A DNA stretch of 50,287 bases from Actinomycetota bacterium (GTDB lineage: Bacteria > Actinomycetota > Thermoleophilia > Solirubrobacterales > Solirubrobacteraceae): positions 35,934 to 86,220 of the forward strand of contig VAWK01000018.1 in assembly GCA_005885515.1 (NCBI GenBank). The letters run 5' to 3'. Positions 15,633 through 24,040 of this stretch are shown here, piece after piece. The position numbers were made by a program, and so were the translations under genes. The notes under the pieces were generated by a model that saw only the letters and a list, made by a program, of their open reading frames with translations, ran no database searches and had not been told where the DNA came from. Within the stretch, counting starts at the first letter, position 1. Every line of letters begins with the position of its first letter.

Positions 15633-17498
15633 TCACGCCAGCGCCGCTGGCGGGCTCGCCTCTGCGCTCAGGTCCGCGAGGGCCGCGCCGGTGAGCAGCG
15701 CGCTGTAGCGGCCGCCCAGCTCCACGAGCTCGTCATGGGTGCCACGCTCGACGATCTGCCCCGCGTCCAGCACGAGGATCTGCTCGGCGTCGCGGATCGT
15801 GGAGAAGCGGTGCGCGATCGCGATCGTGGTGCGACCGCGCGCGAGCTCGTCGAGCGCTTGCTGCACCGCGCGCTCGGTCTCGTTGTCGAGCGCCGACGTG
15901 GCCTCATCGAGGATCAACACGGGCGGGTTGCGAAGCACCGTGCGCGCGATCGCGATGCGCTGCTTCTCGCCGCCGGAGAAGCGGTAGCCGCGCTCGCCCA
16001 CCGGCGTGTCGTAGCCGTCGGGGAGCGACGCGATCAGCTCGTGGATCTGAGCGGCGCGAGCCGCCTCCTCGATCTCCGCGTCGCTGGCCTGCGGGCAGGC
16101 GAAGCGCAGGTTCTCGCGGATCGAGGCATGGAACAGATACGTCTCCTGCGAGACCAGGCCGACCGTCGCGGCCAGTGAGGCCAGGGTCACGTCGCGGACG
16201 TCGATGCCGTCGATGCTCACGCGGCCGCGCTGCGGCTCGTACAGCCTGGCCACCAGATACGCGAGCGTGGTCTTGCCCGCGCCGGTCTCCCCGACGAGCG
16301 CGGTGCGCGTCCCGGCTGGGATGTCGGCGCTGATGCGCTGCAGCGTCCAGGGCGAGTCCGGGGCGTAGCGAAACCACACGTCGCTCAGGCGCACGTCGCC
16401 GCGAACGTCGCGCAAAGGCCGCGCGCCGGGTCGCTCGACGATGTCGACCGGCAGGTCGAGGTACTCGAAGATGCGTCCGAACAGCGCCAGCGAGGTCTGC
16501 ACTTCCAGCCCCACCGAGAGCAGCGACTGGATCGGGAACAGCACGCGCGTCTGCAGCGTGGTGAACGCGACCACGGTGCCGATCGAGATCGCGTGGCCGC
16601 CCGTGGCGATGCTCTCGCCGGCGAACCAGTACACGGCCGCGGGCATGATCGCGAAGCTCATCTGCACCGAGGCCATGCGCCAGCGTCCGGCCATGCGCGC
16701 GCGGACCTCCAGGTCGGCCAGCTCGCCCGACTCCCCGCTGAAACGGCGCACGAGCTCCGGCGCACGCCCCATCGTCTTGCCGAGCAGGATCCCGGACACC
16801 GACAGGGACTCCTCGACGAGCGTCGACATGTCGGCCAGGCGGCTCTGGCGCACCGACTGGATGCGGCGGCGCTCCTCGCCCACGCGACGCGTGAGCCACA
16901 CGAAGAACGGCAGCAGCACGAGCGAGAAAGCCGCGAGCCGCCAGTCGAGCAGGATCATCGCGACGATCACCGCGACGACCGTGGTCACGTTCTGGACGAT
17001 CGAGGTGGCGGTGGAGGTCACGACGCTGTCGATGCCGCCGATGTCGTTGGCGATCCGCGACTGCACCTCGCCCGTGCGCGTATGCGTAAAGAACGCCAGC
17101 GACATCCGCTGCAGGTGGCGATAGACGGCGGACCGCAGGTCGTGCATGACGCGCTGGCCGACCTGGTTTGAGACCCACGTCTGGGCCACGCCGATCACGC
17201 TGGTGAGGATCGACAGCGCGATCATGCCGCCGACGAGCAGGGTCAGCAGCGTGGTGTCGCGATGGGGGATCGCCTTGTCGAGCACGCCGCGCAGCAGGAA
17301 GGGGCTGATCACGCCGAGGCCGGCGGAGGTGAAGATGAGCCCAAGCAGCCCGCCCAGCCGCACGCGGTAGGGCGCGAACAGGCGCCCGACGCGTCGCAGC
17401 GACACCGGCGTGGCGGGAACGTCCTCCGGGCGTAGCTCAGCGCGCGCGAGCCGGCGTCCCTCTTCCGAGCGACCCCGCAAGAACGGCCGGCTGCTCAA
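15633..17498 (-). CDS. ABC exporter, fused permease and ATPase
   Basis: A 621-residue half-transporter of the multidrug/lipid exporter type. Residues about 45-340 hold six transmembrane helices (GLLGLIFTSAGLGVISPFLL and onward). The ATPase domain has Walker A GETGAGKTT, Q-loop LVSQETYLF, signature FSGGEKQR, Walker B VLILDEATSALD and the switch IAHRF. It would work as a homodimer or with another half. No ATG or GTG fits; the TTG at 17498 gives MSSRPFLRGRS, with moderate certainty. The family opening GRLFAPYRVRLGGLL is near residue 38, so the start cannot be far off. Substrate unknown. Confidence 0.93.
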   Translation of the reverse strand: MSSRPFLRGRSEEGRRLARAELRPEDVPATPVSLRRVGRLFAPYRVRLGGLLGLIFTSAGLGVISPFLLRGVLDKAIPHRDTTLLTLLVGGMIALSILTSVIGVAQTWVSNQVGQRVMHDLRSAVYRHLQRMSLAFFTHTRTGEVQSRIANDIGGIDSVVTSTATSIVQNVTTVVAVIVAMILLDWRLAAFSLVLLPFFVWLTRRVGEERRRIQSVRQSRLADMSTLVEESLSVSGILLGKTMGRAPELVRRFSGESGELADLEVRARMAGRWRMASVQMSFAIMPAAVYWFAGESIATGGHAISIGTVVAFTTLQTRVLFPIQSLLSVGLEVQTSLALFGRIFEYLDLPVDIVERPGARPLRDVRGDVRLSDVWFRYAPDSPWTLQRISADIPAGTRTALVGETGAGKTTLAYLVARLYEPQRGRVSIDGIDVRDVTLASLAATVGLVSQETYLFHASIRENLRFACPQASDAEIEEAARAAQIHELIASLPDGYDTPVGERGYRFSGGEKQRIAIARTVLRNPPVLILDEATSALDNETERAVQQALDELARGRTTIAIAHRFSTIRDAEQILVLDAGQIVERGTHDELVELGGRYSALLTGAALADLSAEASPPAALA

Positions 17499-17646
17499 CC
17501 GAAGAGCCCCTCGCCGCCAACCGATTCGGACACCCGTTGCAGTCTATCGGCGCGCTTCTGGTAGCCCTGGCCCTGGAGCAGCGCTCCGACGGCCGGTCGC
17601 CACGCGTGCGCGGCGCCGGGCGACGTCGGGGTCGTATCGTTTAGGT

Positions 17647-18435
17647 GTGAGCACGGCGATCGGTCACGCGCCCCTCGCGCTCAGCCTGGCGTCCAGCTCG
17701 GACGCCGCGACTGGCGTGGGAATCCCGCTCGCGTTGGCGGCCGGCCTGGTGTCGTTCCTGTCGCCGTGCGTGCTGCCGCTCGTGCCGGGTTACCTGTCGA
17801 CCGTGATCGGCGTGACCCCGGCGGACCTGAGGAGCGTCGGCGTGCGGCGCGTGCTTGGGCCGAGCCTGCTGTTCGTCGTCAGCTTCTCGGCCATCTTCAT
17901 CCTGTTGGGCTTGAGCGCGACCGTCATCGGCTCCACATTGAACGCGCACAAACACGCCCTCGCCCAGGTCGGCGGGGCGCTGATCGTCGCGCTGGGGGTG
18001 CTGTTCCTCGCCACGCCGTTCGTGCGCGTGCTCAACCTGGAGTGGCACTGGAGCTCGCTCGTGCGCCTGGCCGGGCGCGGGGGCCCGCTCGTGGCCGGCG
18101 CCGCCTTCGCGATCGCATGGACGCCGTGCACGAGCATCACGCTGGGAGCGATCCTCACGCAGGCCGCAATCTCGAGCTCGGCGGCGCACGGCGCGCTGTT
18201 GCTTGCGTTCTACTCCGCGGGTCTGGCGATCCCGTTCCTGCTGATCGCGGTGGCCTTCGAGCGGATGACGGCCGCGGTGACGATCGTCAAACGCCACTTT
18301 CCGACCATCATCGCGGTGGGCGGAGCGGTGATGATCGCGCTCGGAGTACTGATCCTCACCGGCGAGTTCACGGTGCTCAACGCCAAGGCCAATGAACTCA
18401 CCACCAGCCTCGGGCTGCCGAGCACGACCATCTGA
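17647..18435 (+). CDS. ccdA: Cytochrome c biogenesis protein CcdA
   Basis: A six-helix membrane thiol carrier that moves electrons from cytoplasmic thioredoxin to extracytoplasmic thioredoxin-like proteins, for cytochrome c maturation or disulfide repair. Both redox Cys motifs are visible: FLSPCVLPLVPGYLS (helix 1) and AIAWTPCTSITLGAIL (helix 4). The rest follows the family pattern, including the final GVLILTGEF. The GTG at 17647 is used; the 262-residue length is standard. It lies alone between divergent and convergent neighbours, with no ccs or resB gene beside it. The NhaA-thioredoxin fusion at 33 kb carries a CPYC domain that might need such electrons (inference). Confidence 0.93.
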   Translation: MSTAIGHAPLALSLASSSDAATGVGIPLALAAGLVSFLSPCVLPLVPGYLSTVIGVTPADLRSVGVRRVLGPSLLFVVSFSAIFILLGLSATVIGSTLNAHKHALAQVGGALIVALGVLFLATPFVRVLNLEWHWSSLVRLAGRGGPLVAGAAFAIAWTPCTSITLGAILTQAAISSSAAHGALLLAFYSAGLAIPFLLIAVAFERMTAAVTIVKRHFPTIIAVGGAVMIALGVLILTGEFTVLNAKANELTTSLGLPSTTI

Positions 18436-18491
18436 GTCCTCGCCTCATAATCCGCGCCGGCTGGCCTGCCGTCCGCGACCTGGCATGCACA

Positions 18492-18540
18492 AGCACCGGG
18501 GCCGGGGACCCGGTGCTCGCTGGGCAGACGAAACGTCTGC
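18492..18540. terminator. Two tandem hairpins in a convergent gap
   Basis: AGCACCGGG (18492-18500) pairs with CCCGGTGCT (18509-18517) around an 8-base loop, and GCAGACG-AAA-CGTCTGC (18524-18540) follows after six bases. They sit between the convergent ccdA and hydroxylase genes, as expected for a bidirectional terminator pair, although neither has a T-run. The second stem is followed by CAGTGCCGCAAGCTACCGGGGC, which may indicate a larger RNA fold. Confidence 0.5.
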
Positions 18541-18682
18541 AGTGCCGCAAGCTACCGGGGCAAGCAGCGGCGTTGGTGAAGAAATGGTGAAGACGGCGGC
18601 ACGCGCGTGATCCCGAGCTCGCGCTTGTGCAGCCGGTCCGGATGCCTTTCTCAGTCGTTCACAACGTGTGTGGGCAGCTCAG

Positions 18683-19468
18683 CTAGGAGGCCTGCGCCGG
18701 CTGCGGCGCGGCGCGCCCGGCGCGCGATCGTTGCAGGTAGCGCCGTTCCCAGGCTTCCTGGTTGCGCTTGGCGTCCAGCACGAACGGGGACCAGCCGATC
18801 GCCTTGACGATCAGCGCGTTGATCGCGGACTCGGGGAATGGAAGCGGGCGCAGCACGTCGACAAACAGCACCACGCGTGTCTCGTCGGTGTCGTTCCAGA
18901 CCTCGTGGTTGAAGGTGTCGTCGAAGATCATGCTCCTGCCCTCCTCCCAGTGGCGGATGTCCTCGCCCACGCGGATGCGGCATGCCTGCTTCTCGCGCGG
19001 GACGATCAGCCCGAGGTGGTAGCGCAGTACGCCCTTGTAGGGGCCGCGATGGTCGAGAATGTGCTTGCGCGGGGAGAGGATCGAGAACATCGCCGTTGTC
19101 ATCCCTGGGACCTGGCGCATGAGGGCGTCGGTACGAGGGCACATCTCGGTGCCCAGCTTGGCCTTGAAGCCGTAGCCGTACAGGAAGAACGTCTTCCAAC
19201 GATCGTCGTCGGTGATCCCGATCTGGTCCTTGGAGATGTCCTGGAAGTTGGGCAGCGCCGCCCGGTCCTCCAGCACGCGTTCGAGCTCCTCGCGGATGGT
19301 CAGCCAGTTCTCCTCGACGTGTCGCACCCAGGGAAAGCGCTCGAGCGGGAAGAACGTCGCGTCGCCGACGAGTGATCGCCGGCCAATCCAGCGCTCGATC
19401 GGCGCGAGCAGCCTTTCGCCGAAAGCGACCGTGAGCTGCACCGTCCGCTCCCACAGCGTCTTTGACAC
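18683..19468 (-). CDS. Aspartyl/asparaginyl beta-hydroxylase family protein
   Basis: A 261-residue member of the Fe(II)/2-oxoglutarate aspartyl/asparaginyl hydroxylase (LpxO-like) family. It has HILDHRGPYKGVLRYHLGLIVP (Fe-ligand His at about 140, Arg for 2-oxoglutarate nearby), WEEGRSMIFDDTFNHEVWN (second His at 188) and ETRVVLFVDVLRP. An amphipathic N-terminus may touch the membrane. The start is GTG at 19468 with AGGAGG upstream. Gram-negative relatives hydroxylate lipid A; this organism should lack it, so the substrate here is probably another lipid, peptide or protein. Confidence 0.87.
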   Translation of the reverse strand: MSKTLWERTVQLTVAFGERLLAPIERWIGRRSLVGDATFFPLERFPWVRHVEENWLTIREELERVLEDRAALPNFQDISKDQIGITDDDRWKTFFLYGYGFKAKLGTEMCPRTDALMRQVPGMTTAMFSILSPRKHILDHRGPYKGVLRYHLGLIVPREKQACRIRVGEDIRHWEEGRSMIFDDTFNHEVWNDTDETRVVLFVDVLRPLPFPESAINALIVKAIGWSPFVLDAKRNQEAWERRYLQRSRAGRAAPQPAQAS

Positions 19469-19599
19469 GTGCCGGCCTCCTGTAGTTCGCGCTCGAGGGT
19501 GGCCACGCAGGCGCCCCGTTGGACGTGCAGCGTAGCGGACGTCCCCGCGGACGCGAGCGCGCCGGCCGCGCGGCCGCGTGGGGTGTATAAAGCCGGGCC

Positions 19600-20439
19600 G
19601 TGGCCAACGACGAGCCGCCCGCGCGGCGTAACGACGAGCCGCGCTCGCAGCGCGGCCCGGCGCCGCTTGAGCGCTCCCAGAGCGCGGGCGGGCGGGTAAC
19701 GCTGATCAGCGGCGCGGCGCGCGGCATCGGCCGCGCGTGCGCGCTGGCGCTTGCCGGCGCCGGATCTGCGGTCGCCGTCGCCGACCTGCGCGAGGAGCAG
19801 GCTGCCGAGGTGGCGCGGGAGATCCGGGGCCAGGGAGGCGAGGCTCTGGCACTGGCCATGGACGTCACCGACCCGGAGGCCGTGGGCGCCGCGGCGGCGC
19901 GCGCGCGCGAGGCGCTGGGGCCGATCGAGGTGCTCGTCAACTGCGCCGGATGGGACGAGTTCAGACCTTTCCTGGACACCGAGGAGCCGTTCTGGCGGCG
20001 CGTGATCGCGATCAACTTCGAAGGCTGTCTGCGCACCACCGCCGCCGTCATCGGCGGCATGGCCGAGCGGCATTGGGGAAGGATCGTCAACGTGAGCTCC
20101 GATGCGGCGCGGGTGGGGTCAGCCCAGGAGGCCGTTTACGCCGGGGCCAAGGCGGCCGTGATCGCCTTCACCAAGACGGTCGCGCGCGAATTCGCACGCC
20201 AGGGCGTCACGGCCAACGTGGTCTGTCCTGGGCCCACGGACACCGACATGCTGCAGGAGATGGTGCGCAGCGCACCGGACTCCGAGCGACTGGTCGAGGC
20301 GCTTGCCCGCGCGGTGCCGATGCGCCGGCTCGGGCGCCCGCACGAGGTGGCCGCGGCGATCGCCTTCCTCGCCTCTGAGCAGGCGGGCTACATAACGGGC
20401 CAGACGCTGTCGGTGAGCGGAGGCCTGACAATGGCGTGA
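19600..20439 (+). CDS. badH: SDR dehydrogenase, BadH-like (2-hydroxycyclohexanecarboxyl-CoA dehydrogenase)
   Basis: A short-chain dehydrogenase oxidising a hydroxyacyl-CoA with NAD+. The dinucleotide motif is GAARGIG, then LVNCAGWD, the catalytic Ser in NVSSDAARVGS and the YAGAK Tyr-Lys pair. NVVCPGPTDTDML and ITGQTLSVSGGLTMA follow. The blocks AGWDxFxPF, SDAARVGS and VCPGPTDT match BadH of Rhodopseudomonas as I recall it, and the BadI-like gene follows 66 bases downstream. The GTG at 19600 adds a 25-residue Arg-rich head of doubtful value; no later start codon fits. Assignment rests on similarity plus the neighbour. Confidence 0.82.
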   Translation: MANDEPPARRNDEPRSQRGPAPLERSQSAGGRVTLISGAARGIGRACALALAGAGSAVAVADLREEQAAEVAREIRGQGGEALALAMDVTDPEAVGAAAARAREALGPIEVLVNCAGWDEFRPFLDTEEPFWRRVIAINFEGCLRTTAAVIGGMAERHWGRIVNVSSDAARVGSAQEAVYAGAKAAVIAFTKTVAREFARQGVTANVVCPGPTDTDMLQEMVRSAPDSERLVEALARAVPMRRLGRPHEVAAAIAFLASEQAGYITGQTLSVSGGLTMA

Positions 20440-20505
20440 GCGGCGGCTCGACACAATGCGCTCGAGCAGGACGCCCTCATGCAGATCCGCGGTGGAAGGA
20501 GCGTT

Positions 20506-21321
20506 ATGACTTTGGATCCTCTGTCAGACGTGCGCTACGAGGTCGAGGACGGGCTGTGCTGGGTCACGATCGATCGCCCGCAACGGCTCAACTCGTTCAC
20601 CGCGCACACGGTCGATGAGCTGATCGCCTGCTTCAAGCAGGCATGGGCGGATGCGCAAGTGGGCGTGGTCGCGCTCACGGGCGCCGGCGAGAAGGCGTTC
20701 TGCACCGGCGGCGACCAGAAGCAGCGCGCGCAGAGCGGCGACTACGGGCCCTCGCGCAGCGGCCTGTTCGAGATCGAGACCCTGCATCGCACGATTCGCG
20801 ACATCCCCAAGCCGGTGATCGCCGCGGTCAACGGCCTGGCGATCGGCGGCGGGCACGTGCTGCACGTGATCTGCGATCTGTCCATCGCCGCCGAGCACGC
20901 CCGCTTCGGCCAGGCCGGCCCGCGGGTGGGCTCGTTCGACGCCGGCTTCGGCACCGGCTACCTGGCGCGGGTGGTGGGGGAGAAGCGAGCGCGCGAGATC
21001 TGGTTTCTGTGCCGCCAGTACGACGCCAGCGAGGCCGAGCGATGGGGCCTCGTCAATCGCGTCGTGGGCGCGGCCGAGCTGCGCGCCGAGGTGCGCCGCT
21101 TCGCCGACGAGATCCTCGCCCTGTCACCGACCGCGCTGCGCTTCCTCAAGCAGTCCTTCAACCAGGAGAGCGAGCACCTCGCCGGCCAGGCGGCGCTTGC
21201 GTTCAGCGGCCTGCACGAGTTCGCCGCCTCGGAGGAGGCCGCCGAGGGGCTGCGGGCGTTCGAACAGAAGCGCGCGCCGGACTTCGCGCGCTTCCGCGCG
21301 CACACCTCGCAGCCGATCTGA
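20506..21321 (+). CDS. badI: 2-ketocyclohexanecarboxyl-CoA hydrolase (BadI-like)
   Basis: A crotonase-fold enzyme that opens the ring of 2-ketocyclohexanecarboxyl-CoA to pimeloyl-CoA by a reverse Dieckmann reaction. Telltale segments are AFCTGGDQKQR (shared by BadI and MenB), GLAIGGGHVLHVICDLSIAAEHARFGQAGPRVGS and GYLARVVGEKRAREIWFLC. The latter two closely parallel BadI as I remember it. MenB, its closest relative, normally lacks the REIWFLCRQY context seen here. The ATG at 20506 is preferred over 20479 because AAGGAG lies five bases before it. With the BadH-like gene it would form two consecutive steps of cyclohexanecarboxylate breakdown. Confidence 0.85.
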   Translation: MTLDPLSDVRYEVEDGLCWVTIDRPQRLNSFTAHTVDELIACFKQAWADAQVGVVALTGAGEKAFCTGGDQKQRAQSGDYGPSRSGLFEIETLHRTIRDIPKPVIAAVNGLAIGGGHVLHVICDLSIAAEHARFGQAGPRVGSFDAGFGTGYLARVVGEKRAREIWFLCRQYDASEAERWGLVNRVVGAAELRAEVRRFADEILALSPTALRFLKQSFNQESEHLAGQAALAFSGLHEFAASEEAAEGLRAFEQKRAPDFARFRAHTSQPI

Positions 21322-21346
21322 ACGTCGCCGGAGGCGCGGCGCCGAG

Positions 21347-22336
21347 CTACGCGGCCTCGCGCAGCGCGGCCAGCTCAGGCGACTCGGCGAGCTTCTTCAG
21401 CGCCCGCTGCTCGAGTTGGGAGGCGCGCTCAGCGGAGAAGCCGAGCCTTTTGCCGATCGCGGTCAGCGTCTGAGGCTCCTCGCGTCCGGTGCCAAAGCGG
21501 AGCGTCAGCACGGTCCGCTCGGTGTCCGGCAGCTGCGAGATCGCGCGGTGCACGATGCGCTCGCGCTCGTTGTCCCACGCCGTCTCCTCCGGCGGCTGAG
21601 CCTCGGAGGGCAACAGATCACCGAGCGCGGTGTCGCCGTCTTCGCCGACCTGCTGGTCGAGGCTAACGAGCGCCGCCCGCTGGTGGCGGACCTCCTCGAC
21701 CTGCTCGATCGTCAGCCCGGTCTCGTGCGCCAGCTCCGAGATCGTGGGCTCGCGCCCAAGCCGCACCGACAGCTCGCGCTCGACGCGTCCCACCTTGCGA
21801 GAGCGCTGCGCCACGTGCACGGGGAGGCGGATCGTGCGCCCCGAGTTCTCCAGGCCGCGCTGTATTGCCTGGCGGATCCACAGCGTGGCGTAGGTGGAGA
21901 AGCGAAAGCCCTTGCGCCAGTCGAACTTCTCGCTGGCGCGGATGAGGCCGAGCATGCCCTCCTGGACGAGGTCGGCGAGCGGCAGGCCCTGGTTCTGGTA
22001 GCGCCGTGCGTTGGACGCGACCAGCCGCAGGTTCGAGTTCACGAGCAGTTCCTTGGCCTCCAGGTCGCCGCGCTCGATGCGCTGCGCGAGCTCGATCTCC
22101 TGAGCCGGCGTGAGCAGGGGGTAGCGGCGCGAGTGGGCCAGCAGCTGGTCCACCGACTCGGGGATGAAGGTGTCGGGCGCGCTGAGATCCGCCCGCTCGA
22201 TCGGGTTGTCCAGGCGTGCGGGTGCGGCCACGGCTGCACCATCGGCCGCGGCTGCGCCGTCGGCCGTGCGCGCGGGCTCCTGGATGGACTCCACCGGGTC
22301 AAGGGTGGTGCTTACGTTTGTTGAGAAATCTGCCAT
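21347..22336 (-). CDS. RNA polymerase sigma-70 family factor (group 2, SigA/SigB-like)
   Basis: A 329-residue sigma factor with regions 1.2 to 4.2. Region 1.2 is VDQLLAHSRRYPLLTPAQEIELAQRIE. Region 2 is YQNQGLPLADLVQEGMLGLIRA then KGFRFSTYATLWIRQAI (-10 recognition). Region 3 is VGRVERELSVRLGREPTISELA. Region 4 is LPDTERTVLTLRFG with a helix-turn-helix ending QLEQRALKKL. The short, low-complexity N-terminus lacks the region 1.1 of housekeeping SigA, which favours an alternative group 2 factor. The start at 22336 has AGAAGG five bases ahead; an ATG at 22396 lies within the promoter and is excluded. A perfect consensus promoter precedes it. Confidence 0.93.
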   Translation of the reverse strand: MADFSTNVSTTLDPVESIQEPARTADGAAAADGAAVAAPARLDNPIERADLSAPDTFIPESVDQLLAHSRRYPLLTPAQEIELAQRIERGDLEAKELLVNSNLRLVASNARRYQNQGLPLADLVQEGMLGLIRASEKFDWRKGFRFSTYATLWIRQAIQRGLENSGRTIRLPVHVAQRSRKVGRVERELSVRLGREPTISELAHETGLTIEQVEEVRHQRAALVSLDQQVGEDGDTALGDLLPSEAQPPEETAWDNERERIVHRAISQLPDTERTVLTLRFGTGREEPQTLTAIGKRLGFSAERASQLEQRALKKLAESPELAALREAA

Positions 22337-22367
22337 CTGTCCTTCTAATCCGATGCTTGCAGTCGGA

Positions 22368-22396
22368 ATTATACGCCTTGATAGTTGCGTTGTCAA
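22368..22396 (-). promoter_or_regulatory. Consensus sigma-70 promoter of the sigma factor gene
   Basis: Read on the minus strand, TTGACA (22396-22391), a 17-base spacer and TATAAT (22373-22368) match the ideal housekeeping promoter in all twelve positions. The predicted transcript would begin near 22361, leaving a 25-base leader with AGAAGG before the ATG at 22336. The element is AT-rich against a very GC-rich background. Confidence 0.88.
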
Positions 22397-22480
22397 TTAT
22401 CCTGCCCGGCGCGCTCCCGCTGGTCTGCTTCGACACCGCGTAATGCCTACCTGCCCGCGGCGCCGGAAACTATTCGAGCG

Positions 22481-22517
22481 CCGGGGACCCCGGGATAAAC
22501 CCCGGGTATCCATAACC
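22481..22517. repeat. Cluster of GC palindromes
   Basis: CCGGGGACCCCGG (22481-22493) is an odd palindrome. CCCCGGG recurs on either side of ATAAA (22488-22506), and CCCGCGGG follows shortly after. The cluster lies in the 269-base gap between the divergent sigma factor and SDR genes, which otherwise holds only the sigma promoter. It may form hairpins in the SDR leader or bind a regulator. Confidence 0.35.
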
Positions 22518-22605
22518 CGCGGGGGCCAAAAGGCTGTGCCGGTTGCCTGCACTGTCATCGGCCAGCGCAGCCCGGACGCTGAGCGCTGCAGGATAAGCTC
22601 GGCGA

Positions 22606-23352
22606 ATGAGCAGCGAGCTCTCGAACCAGGTCGTGGCCGTGACAGGGGCCTCATCGGGCATCGGCGAGGCCACGGCGCTGGCCTGCGCCCGGGCCGGTGC
22701 GACGGTGGCGCTTGCCGCGCGACGCGCCGAGCGCATCGAGGCGCTCGCCGAGCGCATCGCGCGGGACGGGCGGCAGGCGCTCGCGATCCCGACCGACGTC
22801 GCCGAGGAGGCCCAGGCACGCGCGTTCATCGAGCGCACGCACGCCGAGCTCGGCCGGCTCGACGTGCTCGTGAACAACGCCGGCGTGATGCTGCTGGGGC
22901 CGATCGCCGGCGCATCCACCGAGGAATGGCGGCGCATGATCGATGTCAACGTGTTCGGCGTGCTGTACTGCACACATGCTGCCCTGCCGCTGATGGCCGA
23001 ACAGGGCTCGGGGCACATCATCAACGTCTCTTCGGTCGCCGGACGCGTCGCCAGGGCGGGTTCGGGCGTGTACAACCTGACGAAGTTCGGCGTGGGGGCC
23101 TTCTCGGAGTCGCTGCGCCAGGAGGGGGTGCCGCTGGGTGTGCGGGTGACGCTGGTGGAGCCGGGCGCGGTCGCCACCGAGCTGCCCGGGCACAATCGCC
23201 CGGAGATCATCGAGCAGATGGCCAAACGCTTCCAGGGCATCACCCCGGTGGCTGCCGACGACATAGCGCGCGCGATCCTGTTCGTGATCAGCCAGCCGGC
23301 CAACGTGAGCGTCAACGAGGTGCTCGTGCGGCCCAGTGGACAGCCCTTCTAG
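22606..23352 (+). CDS. SDR family oxidoreductase
   Basis: A 248-residue classical short-chain dehydrogenase with the cofactor motif GASSGIG, LVNNAGVMLLGP, the catalytic Ser in INVSSVAGR and YNLTK (Tyr and Lys). AARRAERIEAL after the second strand favours NADP(H), as an Arg pair follows beta-2. The tail NEVLVRPSGQPF is common in YdfG-like actinobacterial members. ATG at 22606; ribosome site weak (AGGATAAG). It is divergent from the sigma factor gene, and its substrate cannot be predicted. Confidence 0.87.
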   Translation: MSSELSNQVVAVTGASSGIGEATALACARAGATVALAARRAERIEALAERIARDGRQALAIPTDVAEEAQARAFIERTHAELGRLDVLVNNAGVMLLGPIAGASTEEWRRMIDVNVFGVLYCTHAALPLMAEQGSGHIINVSSVAGRVARAGSGVYNLTKFGVGAFSESLRQEGVPLGVRVTLVEPGAVATELPGHNRPEIIEQMAKRFQGITPVAADDIARAILFVISQPANVSVNEVLVRPSGQPF

Positions 23353-23495
23353 GCGGCTCGCGAGCGGGGATGCACGCGGCCGCGGCTTGCGCGCGACGAC
23401 CGCGATATGGCTTCTCGACGCCGGGAAGGTTCCCCGGTTAATGGCGTCTAGCAGCAAGTGGACCGCTCGGTCTGTCAACTACGGCTGGAGGCACG

Positions 23496-24023
23496 ATGAG
23501 AAACACCTTTGCGCTGGGCGCGATCGCCACCGGGGCGCTCGCCGTGGCGGGATGCGGAGGCGGCAGCAAAAGCACCGCCACCAAGGCGGGGCCGACGGCG
23601 GCGAGCCCACCGGCGCAGACCACGGCCGCGAGCAGCTCGAGTACCGCCGCAAGCGCGCGCGAGACGATCAGCACCAAGCACGGCAAGCTCGGCACGATCC
23701 TCGCGGCGGGGCCGAAGCACCTGACGGTGTACATGTACGAGGCCGACAAGGGCGCAAGCTCGAGCTGCAGCGCGGGCTGCGCGTCGCTGTGGCCACCGGT
23801 TCGTACGGGCTCGGCGCCCACAGCGAGCGGCAGCGCGCGCGGTGCTGACCTCGGCGTGATCACCCGCTCCGACGGGACTAAGCAGGTCACCTACAAGGGC
23901 CACCCGCTGTACTTCTACGCCCGCGACGGCGATTCCGGGGACGCCTACGGGCAGGCGATCAAGAGCTTTGGCGCGGAGTGGTATGTGCTGTCAGCGAGCG
24001 GCAACAAGGTCGACACCTCCTAG
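23496..24023 (+). CDS. Lipoprotein with secreted-repeat domain (PF03640-like)
   Basis: A 175-residue lipoprotein. The signal peptide ends in the lipobox AVAGC (Cys20), followed by a low-complexity Ser/Thr/Ala linker to about residue 60. Two copies of the Lipoprotein_15 repeat follow: LTVYMYEADKGASSSCSAGCASLWPP, split around residues 76-102, and GHPLYFYARDGDSGDAYGQ at about 138-156. The repeat has a YxFxxD pattern, and the Cys pair in SCSAGC is usual. It sits outside the membrane; function unknown, though relatives are often near electron-transfer genes. The ATG at 23496 is clear and a GGAGG precedes it. Confidence 0.87.
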   Translation: MRNTFALGAIATGALAVAGCGGGSKSTATKAGPTAASPPAQTTAASSSSTAASARETISTKHGKLGTILAAGPKHLTVYMYEADKGASSSCSAGCASLWPPVRTGSAPTASGSARGADLGVITRSDGTKQVTYKGHPLYFYARDGDSGDAYGQAIKSFGAEWYVLSASGNKVDTS

Positions 24024-24040
24024 CCCGCGCGCGAATTCAG

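Noticed and set aside
18492-18600. c-di-GMP (GEMM) riboswitch
   Set aside because: TGCCGCAAGCTACCGGGGC recalls the GEMM core, but the rest of the fold is missing and the site lies after, not before, genes.
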